From an uncultured Alphaproteobacteria bacterium (GTDB taxonomy: Bacteria; Pseudomonadota; Alphaproteobacteria; Rs-D84; CACZYB01): a DNA stretch of 53,555 bases. The stretch's first letter is position 1. Each line of letters opens with the position of its first letter. Shown here piece by piece: positions 1 to 8,431 of this stretch. Location: the NCBI GenBank assembly GCA_944390685.1, contig CALXQL010000011.1, positions 1-53,555 of the forward strand. The letters run 5' to 3'. Made by a program: the position numbers and the translations under genes. The notes beneath the pieces were generated by a model. The model made no database searches. It was not told the origin of the DNA and worked only from the letters and a program-made list of their open reading frames with translations.

Positions 1-164
1 CAGGTATTTGTGATACTTCTATAAGTTGCCCTATCCGTGCAAGTTCCCGCTGATGCTGGGACACAATATTTAACCATGGCATTTGATAATTGAGATGTGG
101 TTGCACCACATACGGCATTGCTATAACCAAGCAATACCATTAAACTAGTAATTTTTAATTTCAT
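1..164 (-). CDS. secreted Cys-containing protein, 5' part only
   Basis: This gene runs off the left edge; 54 codons are visible. The product starts MKLKITSLMVLLGYSNAVCG, a lysine-containing n-region and hydrophobic core typical of a signal peptide, followed by Ser/Thr-rich sequence with two further Cys (YCVPASAGTC), so a disulfide-bearing exported protein is likely. The ATG at 164 was chosen because a purine-rich Shine-Dalgarno (GAGGAAG) lies about 6 nt upstream. The leader contains a CU-rich segment perfectly complementary to that site (separate entry). I do not recognise the family. Confidence 0.6.
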   Translation of the reverse strand, partial: MKLKITSLMVLLGYSNAVCGATTSQLSNAMVKYCVPASAGTCTDRATYRSITNT

Positions 165-166
165 CG

Positions 167-239
167 TTGCTTCCTCTTTCCCGTAATTATTCGTTGCCTT
201 TAACATTAAAAATGGGAGGGAGGAAGCAAAGACAACGAA
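167..239 (-). promoter_or_regulatory. leader hairpin with anti-SD segment
   Basis: In the leader of the truncated gene starting at 164, bases 190-201 and 228-239 form a 12-bp stem (one G.U) with a CU-rich loop. Within it, 220-229 is the exact complement (10 bp) of 167-176, which carries the Shine-Dalgarno. The stem and the SD-blocking pairing share only two bases, so two exclusive or stepwise folds are possible. This would be a cis-acting translational switch; the function is inferred from sequence alone. Confidence 0.45.
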
Positions 240-335
240 CAAAAAAGAAAAAACTTCCCCCCATAAATGAATTAAATTTATTGGATATTAAGTAATAGAT
301 AAAATATGTATAATCATTTCATTGCCTCCTTTATT

Positions 336-476
336 AAAAAACCCACATATCAAAGATAGTGGCCGGGAAGTTGAAAGATCATGACTAAAAAATGATTCCA
401 TAGTATTTAAGATATAATATATCTCTATTATATTCCTATGGCTCCCCAACCCTACAAAGGATTGGGAGACAAATCA
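336..476 (-). ncRNA. candidate small structured RNA with terminator
   Basis: In minus-strand order there are three hairpins: 442-468 (CTCCC/GGGAG arms), 398-441 (CCATAG/CTATGG with an inner AGATAT/ATATCT palindrome), and 343-362 (CCAC-TATC/GATA-GTGG) followed by a run of six U, a canonical intrinsic terminator. No convincing ORF lies here. The 5' end is approximate; only a poor -35/-10 candidate lies near 480-510. It could instead be the untranslated tail of a longer transcript, but the gene at 654-1493 already has its own terminator at 591-626. Confidence 0.35.
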
Positions 477-590
477 CTAAATTTAATACCAAAAAGGTAT
501 AAAAAAAATAGCAACATAACGATGCTATTAGCAATCGTTTTAGTCAAAAGGCCTTTCACAACCCGTATCATCTCTGATACTAAATATAAC

Positions 591-626
591 AAAAAAAATT
601 GCTATATCTAAAAAACAATATAGCAA
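591..626 (-). terminator. intrinsic terminator of the outer-membrane protein gene
   Basis: A 9-bp stem (TTGCTATAT/ATATAGCAA at 599-607 and 618-626) is followed on the minus strand by eight U. It sits just after the stop codon at 654. Confidence 0.8.
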
Positions 627-653
627 ATAAATTCATAAAAGTAAATTGAAAAA

Positions 654-1493
654 TTAAATTTGGAATTTTAACCCAATGATTCCAATATGAGCTTCAAAAG
701 GACTATTCAATTGTAAATCATAAGATTGCAATCCATCAACAGAATTTAATTTATTCCCCGTTGATATAGTTCCAAAATCATAATATCTATATCCAATATC
801 AAGAGAAATATAATTATTCAATCCCGCAGTCAATCCCGCACCATAAATAATAGTTTTATTTCTTTGTTTATTACCAACTATATGAAAAGTGGTATCTTTA
901 CCATTGAAAACAATATCATCTAATTCAACTTGACTTATACCAATACCCGCCATGACATAAGGTGTAAAGGTAAAAATATCTCTTCTTCTATTTCCAATGA
1001 AATCAATATAAAGATTAACGGAACCACCTTTAATATCCAATTGAGAAGAATATTGAATAACATCTAAATCCACATTATTTTGACCATTGATAAGAAGTTT
1101 ATCACCTAATGTATAATAACCAAATTCTAAACGTAAAGGACCAGCGGAGTTAATACCAAAATATCCCGCCAAAAAATATTGACCATCTGTATCAGTTTTA
1201 ATTGGATTGATACTTCCATCACTATTACAAATGAAATCAAAATTTAATCCATTACAATTATTAACAGGAGAAAAAGACAATTTATCATCTCTATTATATA
1301 CATAACCAGCATAAGCCCCTAAATAGATTCGTTTAAGACGAGGAAGTTCATCATCATATGAAAAATTGTTTTCACCATATTCCGCATCATAAACATCAAC
1401 ATTTTCCTTTGAATTTACATCATTTTCCATTGCAAAGGCACCCTTTACAAAAATGAAACTAAACATACAAAAAATAATAAATAATTTCTTCAT
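654..1493 (-). CDS. outer membrane beta-barrel protein (surface antigen/opacity-like)
   Basis: The 279-residue product begins with a signal peptide (MKKLFIIFCMFSFIFVKGAFA) and then shows alternating hydrophobic/polar strands rich in Gly and aromatics (LGAYAGYVYN, LRLEFGYYTLGD, YVMAGIGIS, IIYGAGLTAGL, LDIGYRYYDFG), ending in a strand with a terminal Ile. This is the pattern of an 8-stranded barrel of the porin/OmpA-like surface antigen group. The ATG at 1493 was preferred over one 12 codons upstream because it has an AAGGA ribosome site and gives a clean signal peptide. The gene stands alone with its own promoter and terminator. A barrel is well supported; a specific ligand or function is not. 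Confidence 0.8.
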   Translation of the reverse strand: MKKLFIIFCMFSFIFVKGAFAMENDVNSKENVDVYDAEYGENNFSYDDELPRLKRIYLGAYAGYVYNRDDKLSFSPVNNCNGLNFDFICNSDGSINPIKTDTDGQYFLAGYFGINSAGPLRLEFGYYTLGDKLLINGQNNVDLDVIQYSSQLDIKGGSVNLYIDFIGNRRRDIFTFTPYVMAGIGISQVELDDIVFNGKDTTFHIVGNKQRNKTIIYGAGLTAGLNNYISLDIGYRYYDFGTISTGNKLNSVDGLQSYDLQLNSPFEAHIGIIGLKFQI

Positions 1494-1524
1494 AATATTA
1501 TCCTTATTTCTTTTTTTGTATATA

Positions 1525-1552
1525 AACATAACATAAAAATAATTTTTGTCAA
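1525..1552 (-). promoter_or_regulatory. sigma70-type promoter for the outer-membrane protein gene
   Basis: TTGACA (1552-1547), 16-nt spacer, TATGTT (1530-1525), about 30 nt upstream of the chosen start codon. Confidence 0.55.
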
Positions 1553-1564
1553 CAATAAAATATT

Positions 1565-1593
1565 TTTACTTTTAGGAATAAATACTTTATACT
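1565..1593 (+). promoter_or_regulatory. sigma70-type promoter for comM
   Basis: TTTACT, 17-nt spacer, TATACT, followed by an AAGGAG ribosome site and the comM ATG. Confidence 0.6.
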
Positions 1594-1614
1594 TGTAAAA
1601 TAAGGAGAAGAACT

Positions 1615-3135
1615 ATGTTATCAAAATTATTTACACCTGCTTTTAATGGTATAGAAGTAATAAAAGTATCAGTTGAAGTAATGATTTCATCTGGACTTCC
1701 AAAATTTTTAATAGTTGGACTTCCAGATAAAGCTATTAATGAGGCAAAAGAACGCATTCAATCGGCATTTTCCGCTATGGGTTTCTCTCTTCCAGCAAAA
1801 AGAATCGTAGTAAATCTCGCTCCCGCAGATGTAATAAAAGTAGGTTCTCACTTTGACTTACCAATTGCCATGGGAATTTTGACTGCATTGGGAATAATTC
1901 CAAATGATGAAATTTCCCGTTATATGATATTGGGTGAATTGGGATTGGACGGCACAATAAAACCAGTCAATGGCATACTTCCAACTGCAATAAATGCAAA
2001 TGCAATGAAATTAGGTATAATTTGCCCAAAACCACAAGTAAATCAAGCAATATGGGCTGGAAATAAAGATGTTCTTGGAGCCTATGACATAAAATCACTA
2101 ATAAATCACTTTAAGGGCACACAAATTATCACAAATGATGATACCCCACCTACATTTGAAGAAGAATCCTCTCTTGATATGATAGATATAAAGGGACAAG
2201 AAATGGCAAGAAAAGCCCTTGAAATAAGTGCTGTTGGCGGTCATCATATGTTAATGATTGGTCCCCCAGGTGTTGGAAAATCAATGTTAGCCTCCCGTCT
2301 TCCAAGCATTCTTCCACCTATGACAGCAAAGGAAGCATTGGAAATATCAACAATAAATTCAGTTGCAGGTATTTTAGGGGATAAAGGTCTTTCAATCAAA
2401 CGCCCATTTAGAGCTCCACACCATACAGCATCTCAAGTTGCAATGATAGGTGGAGGCATTTATGCCAAACCAGGAGAAGTATCACTTGCCCACAATGGTA
2501 TTTTATTTTTAGATGAATTACCGGAATTTCCATCATCTGTATTGGATAGTTTAAGGGAACCTCTTGAAACCGGATATGTAAGTATAGCAAGAGCAAACGG
2601 ACACATAACATATCCAGCAAAATTTCAACTAATAACAGCAATGAATCCATGTAAATGCGGTCATTTTGGAGATCCAGATCATTCATGTTCTTCTGCACCA
2701 TTATGTGCCATAAAATATCAAAATAAAATCAGCGGACCATTATATGATAGAATAGATATAAATGTAGAAGTTGAAAATATAAACCCATGGGATTTAAATA
2801 AAATAGAAAAAGGTGAAGCCTCAAAAACCATAAAAGAAAGAGTTATCAAAGCAAGACAATTTCAAACAAACCGATTAAAACATTTCTTTGGAATTGATAA
2901 CCTTCTTACATCAAACCTAACTTCAAAACAAATAGAAGATTCCGCAAATATTATTCCAGAGGCTATGAAACTTCTAACTACATCTGCGGAAAAATTAAAA
3001 TTATCAGCAAGGGGATATTACAAAACCATGAAAGTGGCCCGCACTATCGCAGATATGGAACAAAGAAATAATATAATTTCATCTGATATTGCAACAGCTT
3101 TAACATTTAGAAGAAAGATATTAACAAATCATTAA
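1615..3135 (+). CDS. comM: ComM/YifB-family AAA+ ATPase
   Basis: The 506-residue protein has the full ComM architecture. An N-terminal Lon-protease-like domain (about 1-170) contains GLPDKAINEAKERIQSA. An Mg-chelatase-type AAA+ domain follows, with Walker A GPPGVGKS at about 216-223 and Walker B ILFLDE at about 296-301. Then come a Cys/His cluster (CKCGHFGDPDHSC) and a C-terminal lid (SARGYYKTMKVARTIADME). The family acts as a hexameric branch-migration helicase that extends heteroduplex during natural transformation. The 3' end overlaps the convergent rpe gene by 4 nt. Next to phage-like genes a role in recombining imported DNA is tempting, but comM is widespread and this is only context. 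Confidence 0.95.
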   Translation: MLSKLFTPAFNGIEVIKVSVEVMISSGLPKFLIVGLPDKAINEAKERIQSAFSAMGFSLPAKRIVVNLAPADVIKVGSHFDLPIAMGILTALGIIPNDEISRYMILGELGLDGTIKPVNGILPTAINANAMKLGIICPKPQVNQAIWAGNKDVLGAYDIKSLINHFKGTQIITNDDTPPTFEEESSLDMIDIKGQEMARKALEISAVGGHHMLMIGPPGVGKSMLASRLPSILPPMTAKEALEISTINSVAGILGDKGLSIKRPFRAPHHTASQVAMIGGGIYAKPGEVSLAHNGILFLDELPEFPSSVLDSLREPLETGYVSIARANGHITYPAKFQLITAMNPCKCGHFGDPDHSCSSAPLCAIKYQNKISGPLYDRIDINVEVENINPWDLNKIEKGEASKTIKERVIKARQFQTNRLKHFFGIDNLLTSNLTSKQIEDSANIIPEAMKLLTTSAEKLKLSARGYYKTMKVARTIADMEQRNNIISSDIATALTFRRKILTNH

Positions 3136-3788
3136 AGATTTTTAAATGTCAAAACAGCCTGATTAAAATTAGTTTGATTGAATAAAAAACTTCCAACCAC
3201 TAAGGAATCAACGCCCATATCAATAAGGATTTTTGCATTATCAAAATTAATCCCACCATCAACTTGTATTAAAATTTTATGATTATATTTTTTAATACTA
3301 TCAATAAGTTTTTGAATTTTATCAATAACCTTTGGTATAAATTTTTGCCCGCCAAAACCAGGATTAACACTCATAACTAAGACTTCATCAACAAAATCAA
3401 GATAAGGTAAAACTTTCTTTACATTTGTATCTGGATTTATAACCACTCCTGCTTTTTTACCCAAAGATTTAATGAGTTTTATAGATTTAAATGTGTTTTT
3501 TGCCTCCACATGCACAGAAATCAAATCCGCACCAGCATTTACAAAATTTTCAATATAAGGATATGGATTATAAAGCATCAAATGCACATCAAAAAATTTT
3601 TTTGAAAAATTTCTAATAGAAGAAATAAAATCCGGACCATATGTAATATTGGGAACAAATACCCCATCCATAACATCAAAATGAATTCTATCCACCAAAG
3701 ATTTATTTATAACATCAATAGTATTTTTAATATCAAAATACTTTGTTGAAGTGATACTTGCGGAAATAGAAATATTATTTTTAGCCAT
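3132..3788 (-). CDS. rpe: ribulose-phosphate 3-epimerase
   Basis: This 218-residue TIM-barrel enzyme interconverts ribulose-5-phosphate and xylulose-5-phosphate in the pentose phosphate pathway. Family motifs appear in order: HFDVMDGVFVPNITYG (metal-binding His/Asp), DVHLML, ISVHVEA, VMSVNPGFGGQKF (phosphate loop) and QVDGGIN, VVGSFLF near the end. Full family length. The start codon overlaps the stop of the upstream ABC transporter gene by one base (TAATG), so the two are probably translationally coupled. Confidence 0.96.
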   Translation of the reverse strand: MAKNNISISASITSTKYFDIKNTIDVINKSLVDRIHFDVMDGVFVPNITYGPDFISSIRNFSKKFFDVHLMLYNPYPYIENFVNAGADLISVHVEAKNTFKSIKLIKSLGKKAGVVINPDTNVKKVLPYLDFVDEVLVMSVNPGFGGQKFIPKVIDKIQKLIDSIKKYNHKILIQVDGGINFDNAKILIDMGVDSLVVGSFLFNQTNFNQAVLTFKNL

Positions 3789-5557
3789 TATTTTTTTAAA
3801 ATCCTCCTAAACAAAGCCCTATTAACACCACTATCTTGATTATCATCAAAAGTTTCTTTTACCTCAACGAAATTACCATTATCAATATTAAGTATAGTAG
3901 CATTTTTAATATTTTTTTCCAAAGTTGAAAGAATAATAATTCTATCATTTGAAAATAAATTGAATGCATTTAATAACTTTTGTTTATAAACATCTCTAAG
4001 TCCCAAAAAAGGTTGATCAAAAATCATCACTTTTGGATTACCAACAAATACACGAGCAATACTTAAAAGCTTCAATTCCTCTTGAGATAATAAATCAGTT
4101 TTGCTATCAATAATTGTATTATAACCACTTGGAAGTTTTTTTATCACTTCATCAAGCCCTAAAATATTTGCAACTTTTTTATAATCCACAAACCCAGCGA
4201 AATCATTATCATCATTAAGATTGGAAATAAAGATATTAAGATTTTCCTTTATTGTCCCTTCAATAATAAAGGCGCTTTCCCCTACATAATGTATATAATT
4301 TTTAAGACTTTCCGCCTTAATCAAAGAAATATCATACTTATCAAAGAAAACATTACCTGTTGATAAATCATAAGCCCCAATCAAACTTTTTAATATCAAA
4401 GATACATCAAAAGTATTATTACCTTTTAAAATATAAAGATTGTCATCAACAAATGAATAATCAACATTTTTCAATATAATATTTTTAAGACTATCTTCCA
4501 CACTAACATTTTTAAGAGAAATATTACCGACACTAACTTCATCAATATTTTCCGTTTTAATAGACTCCACTTGCTCCACCATAACTTGAGACAATCTTTC
4601 TATAGAATTAACAAATTTGAAATATTGAGGAAGATATTTAATGAAACTATTCACCACATAAAACATCAAAGAAAATAATAATAATATTGCCACCACCGCC
4701 CCCATGGATATTTTTTCCAATTCAAAAGAATATACCCCAATCAAAGAAAATACAACCAACCCCAAAAAGAAAATGATGAAATTCAAAACCAAACAAATAT
4801 CCAATGTATAATTTCTTTTATAAGTGATATCAATTATACTTTTTTGATAATCAATCCACATATTTTTAACTTTATCAGTTAAAGATAAACTTTTAATAGA
4901 AGATAAATTTTGCACACTTGAAGAAACCAAATCATCACGTTGCTTAATAGCCATTTTTTCCTTATCATCCACCACACCTAAGATATAAGAAGCAATAGCC
5001 ATAAAAAGCAAATATACAAACAAAAATACAATTACAACAAAAAAATATCTACCAAGAAGTATTCCAATTACTCCAATGAAAAGAAGGACAAAAGGCATAT
5101 CAAAAACATTTGTGATATAAGAACCGGTTAACCCATTACGAATTACATCAATATCCGCGAACAAAGTATTCCAAAATGAAGTTTTCTTTTTTTCCATTTG
5201 CTTTGCGGGAATTTTAAACACCTTATCCAAAATGTTGATACAAACATCTTTATCAATTTTAAAAAGCACAAAATTTATCATTCCCGCCCTTACATAGCGA
5301 AATAAAAAATTAAACCCTAAAATAGATGTTAAAAATAAAATATTGAAAACCCCATTTCTATCAAAGGAAAGATTAAAATTGCCATTGATAAGAAACATTA
5401 TGACCAAAGGCACACAAATGGTAAGTAAATTTATTATAAATGAAATATAAAAAACTCTTTTAATATTATTTTTAAAAGATAATAATACGGAATTGATAGT
5501 ATATTTTGAATTAGAAGAATATAAATCTTTCACATTATTTTTTTTTGCATCACTCAT
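3788..5557 (-). CDS. type I secretion-like ABC transporter with degenerate ATPase
   Basis: The 589-residue half-transporter has an N-terminal membrane domain (about 30-310, five to six hydrophobic segments, PrtD/HlyB-like) and a C-terminal nucleotide-binding fold. Every ATPase motif is altered: the Walker A position (about 378-386) reads KGNNTFDVS with no Gly-Lys-Ser/Thr; the Q-loop region reads HYVGES with Gln replaced; the signature (about 489-495) is LLSQEEL instead of LSGGQ; Walker B (about 510-515) is VMIFDQ with the catalytic Glu replaced by Gln; and the H-loop His is absent (IILSTLEKN). The frame is intact, so it looks like a maintained non-hydrolysing pseudo-ATPase or a partner of an active half-transporter. 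It precedes rpe and follows ftsA with a 59-nt gap. Confidence 0.8.
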   Translation of the reverse strand: MSDAKKNNVKDLYSSNSKYTINSVLLSFKNNIKRVFYISFIINLLTICVPLVIMFLINGNFNLSFDRNGVFNILFLTSILGFNFLFRYVRAGMINFVLFKIDKDVCINILDKVFKIPAKQMEKKKTSFWNTLFADIDVIRNGLTGSYITNVFDMPFVLLFIGVIGILLGRYFFVVIVFLFVYLLFMAIASYILGVVDDKEKMAIKQRDDLVSSSVQNLSSIKSLSLTDKVKNMWIDYQKSIIDITYKRNYTLDICLVLNFIIFFLGLVVFSLIGVYSFELEKISMGAVVAILLLFSLMFYVVNSFIKYLPQYFKFVNSIERLSQVMVEQVESIKTENIDEVSVGNISLKNVSVEDSLKNIILKNVDYSFVDDNLYILKGNNTFDVSLILKSLIGAYDLSTGNVFFDKYDISLIKAESLKNYIHYVGESAFIIEGTIKENLNIFISNLNDDNDFAGFVDYKKVANILGLDEVIKKLPSGYNTIIDSKTDLLSQEELKLLSIARVFVGNPKVMIFDQPFLGLRDVYKQKLLNAFNLFSNDRIIILSTLEKNIKNATILNIDNGNFVEVKETFDDNQDSGVNRALFRRILKK

Positions 5558-5616
5558 TTTTACACCTTAAAATTAATAATAATAAGTATAACACAAAAAA
5601 AACAATAATACAAATT

Positions 5617-6861
5617 TTAAAAATTATCATTTATAAATTTTTTTACCTTTGAAAAGAAAGAATTATTCTTTATAACATTTACATCATTTTTAATTGATGC
5701 AGACTTTAATATATAAAAATATAATATACCAATCAAAGTTGCATTTTCAAAGGAATAAATATCATCATCACTTTCATTTAGTTTTATTGGTTTTGCAAGT
5801 CTTACTGGTAAATCAAAGACATCTTCAAAAATATTTTTTATGCCCTTAATATTTGCGCCACCACCTGTAATTACAATTCTATTTACTAAATGAATTAAAT
5901 TTTTATCGACAATGACATTTTTAATAATATTAACTAACATATTCACAACTGGATTTATAATGTTCAATATATCAGCCTTCACAAAATCTTGTATTTCATC
6001 TTCACCATTAGAAGCAATAACCGGCACACTAATAGTTTGAGAATAATCAATAGGTAAAGGAAGCATAGCCCCATATTTAATTTTCAAACCTTCTGCAATA
6101 TCAAACTTAATATTAGTTTTTTTACAAATATAATTTGTGATATAATCCCCACCCATAGGAATGAAAATAGAAAAACAAAAATTATTTTGATAAAATATAC
6201 CTAAATAAGTAGAAGATTTACCAATATCAACAATCATACTTCCTATACGTTTATCATCATCCACCAAACAGGCAAGTCCATCAGCATAAGGATTAACAAC
6301 AACATCTTTAATATCTAAATTACACCTTTTAATAACTTCCACCAAATCATTTTGCAATAAACTATCAACGGCGATTACATGATATACCACTTGTAAAATA
6401 GATGCAGTCAAACCAATAGGATTTACAACTTCTTTTTTACCATCTAAAACATATTTAATTGGCACGACATGAACAACTGATAAATCATCATTTTTTATAT
6501 ATTTTTGAATAGGAAGCCTTTCCGCACAACGTTCTAAATCTTTAATAGTAATAATTTTATCAAAATTGAACCCCAACTTTGAATCCATATTGAAAGATTT
6601 AAAAGGTATCCCGGACAAAGAAATAACAACTGATTTAATATGATGCTTTGCTTGCCCCTCAGCCAATGATAAAGATTTAGTAATACAAGATGCCAACATA
6701 CGAACATCACACACTTTACCATTTTGAAAACCTTCGGTTTCACATACACCATAACCTAAAACAATAGGATTTGAATTTTCATCTCTTCCCCCTATTAAAG
6801 AAGACACCTTATTTGATGATATATCAACACAAGCAATAATTTGTTTTTTATCATATACCAT
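5617..6861 (-). CDS. ftsA: cell division protein FtsA
   Basis: This 414-residue actin-like ATPase tethers FtsZ to the membrane and recruits the late divisome. Visible are the phosphate-1 loop (ACVDISSNKVSSLIG), the SHS2/1C region (SVVISLSGIPFKS, VVHVVPIKYVLDG), phosphate-2 (SMIVDIGKSSTYLGIF) and the adenosine loop (RIVITGGGANIKGI). The C-terminal stretch FFSKVKKFINDNF is a plausible amphipathic membrane-targeting helix. It lies 2 nt downstream of ftsQ, the usual dcw order, but ftsZ is not next; it is about 13 kb away. Confidence 0.93.
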   Translation of the reverse strand: MVYDKKQIIACVDISSNKVSSLIGGRDENSNPIVLGYGVCETEGFQNGKVCDVRMLASCITKSLSLAEGQAKHHIKSVVISLSGIPFKSFNMDSKLGFNFDKIITIKDLERCAERLPIQKYIKNDDLSVVHVVPIKYVLDGKKEVVNPIGLTASILQVVYHVIAVDSLLQNDLVEVIKRCNLDIKDVVVNPYADGLACLVDDDKRIGSMIVDIGKSSTYLGIFYQNNFCFSIFIPMGGDYITNYICKKTNIKFDIAEGLKIKYGAMLPLPIDYSQTISVPVIASNGEDEIQDFVKADILNIINPVVNMLVNIIKNVIVDKNLIHLVNRIVITGGGANIKGIKNIFEDVFDLPVRLAKPIKLNESDDDIYSFENATLIGILYFYILKSASIKNDVNVIKNNSFFSKVKKFINDNF

Positions 6862-6863
6862 GA

Positions 6864-7622
6864 TTAATTCACCCTTTGTTTTATAAGAACTTTATTAACA
6901 TCCCTAATATCAATTTCCACAATATCCCGTTTTAATAAATCTTGATTTTTATCCATAAAATCAATTTTTTTGACACCTTCTTCAAAATCATGATTATCAA
7001 ATTTTATCAATAATCCCGTATCATCCATAGAATAAAGATACACATTCCAGCGTAAATTATTTACATATTGAAGAAACACAACTCTATCCAAAATATTTGG
7101 ATAATCATTCATCACCTCTAAGAAATGAGGCAAAGCAAAATTACCCCCATCACCACTTACCAAAATTCCCTTATATGCATCAAGTGGAATATCAAGAATA
7201 TTACCATCACTATCAATAGGGAAAAATTTCTCTTCTTTTATAAAATAAGCAATTACCTTTTTAGGTTCTATTACAATAGATAAATTAGATGGATAAGATT
7301 TTATAATAGAAACATTTTTAACCCATTCAAGTTTTAAAAATAAATCCTTTAATTTTTCTTGATTTACATCAAAAGTATGAGGTTTAGAAAGCACATTTTC
7401 CCCTACCAATAAATTTTTGATTTCCTCAACTGCAAAATCGGTATCAAGGAATAATTCCCCGACAAAGGACACCTCTGGATAATCAAGGGAGAAAGCCTCA
7501 CGTCCCGTTAAATGAGTCCGTAAAGAAAATAAAATATATCCCACAAAGAATATAATACAAAACAATAACGATATTTTCTTAAATTTATCAATAATATATT
7601 GAAATTTCACTTTTACCCCCAA
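6864..7622 (-). CDS. ftsQ: cell division protein FtsQ
   Basis: This 252-residue bitopic divisome protein has a short cytoplasmic N-terminus, one membrane helix (about 18-34, LLFCIIFFVGYILFSL), a POTRA domain (VSFVGELFLD through VKNVSIIKSYPSNLSIVIEPKK) and a C-terminal beta domain ending DIVEIDIRDVNKVLIKQ. FtsQ links early and late divisome proteins in the periplasm. It is directly upstream of ftsA (2-nt gap), which supports the assignment although FtsQ sequences diverge quickly. Confidence 0.88.
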   Translation of the reverse strand: MGVKVKFQYIIDKFKKISLLFCIIFFVGYILFSLRTHLTGREAFSLDYPEVSFVGELFLDTDFAVEEIKNLLVGENVLSKPHTFDVNQEKLKDLFLKLEWVKNVSIIKSYPSNLSIVIEPKKVIAYFIKEEKFFPIDSDGNILDIPLDAYKGILVSGDGGNFALPHFLEVMNDYPNILDRVVFLQYVNNLRWNVYLYSMDDTGLLIKFDNHDFEEGVKKIDFMDKNQDLLKRDIVEIDIRDVNKVLIKQRVN

Positions 7623-7710
7623 TATAATTAGGAATTATTATAACAAATTTTTTTCTTTTTTTAAATTAAAAATATTATATAATAAAAAAATAATATAAAA
7701 AAGGCCTATT

Positions 7711-8430
7711 ATGAATATACAAAGATTATATATACCCGAAAAAATTAAAGAAAATAAAACTATCATTTTAACAAATGATGACTTTCATTATATAAAAAAT
7801 GTAATAAGATTGAAACAAAACGATGAAATAAAAATTTTCAATGAATCATACGGTGAATATCTTGGAATAATAAGTCAAATAGGAAAAAAAGAACTAACAA
7901 TCACCCCGCAACACCAATTAAGAGATAAAAATAGTGAAACATTAAACGATACTGAAATTATATTTTCTTCAATTCGTCATACAAGACAAGATATACTAAT
8001 TGAAAAAATCACTGAACTTGGGGTAAAAACAATATCTCCAATAATCACAAAATATACTAATATAAAAAATATCAATCTTGAAAGATTAAATACTATAACA
8101 AAGGAAGCATGTGAACAATCCAATCGTTTATCAAAACCTAAAATAAACCAACCTCAAACACTACAAGAAAAAATAAAATCATTTGATTTTACAAAAAGAA
8201 CTCTTGTATATCTTGATGAAAGAAAAGATATTCAAAATACAATAGATATATTAAAAAACTATAAAAATAAACCTATATCATTTTTGATTGGTCCGGAAGG
8301 TGGCTTTTCCAATGAGGAATTTGAATTACTAAAAACTACTCCTGCAATAAGTGTAAGTCTTGGAAACCTAATACTTCGCACTGAAACCGCAACAATAGCA
8401 ATACTAACTTTATATAATTTAGGGATATAA
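7711..8430 (+). CDS. rsmE: 16S rRNA m3U1498 methyltransferase RsmE
   Basis: This 239-residue SPOUT methyltransferase methylates N3 of U1498 in 16S rRNA. An N-terminal PUA-like region (FHYIKNVIRLKQNDEIKIFN) precedes the knotted SPOUT domain, with the SAM-loop signatures LIGPEGGFSNEEFELL and LGNLILRTETATI near the C-terminus. It is divergent from ftsQ and ends 1 nt before ligA, so the two form an operon. Confidence 0.94.
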   Translation: MNIQRLYIPEKIKENKTIILTNDDFHYIKNVIRLKQNDEIKIFNESYGEYLGIISQIGKKELTITPQHQLRDKNSETLNDTEIIFSSIRHTRQDILIEKITELGVKTISPIITKYTNIKNINLERLNTITKEACEQSNRLSKPKINQPQTLQEKIKSFDFTKRTLVYLDERKDIQNTIDILKNYKNKPISFLIGPEGGFSNEEFELLKTTPAISVSLGNLILRTETATIAILTLYNLGI

Positions 8431-8431
8431 A

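Noticed and set aside
296-330. Tiny ORF after an AAAGGAGG site (ATG AAA TGA) on the minus strand
   Set aside because: It is two codons long; an overlapping nine-codon frame is also possible but nothing supports translation or a leader-peptide role.
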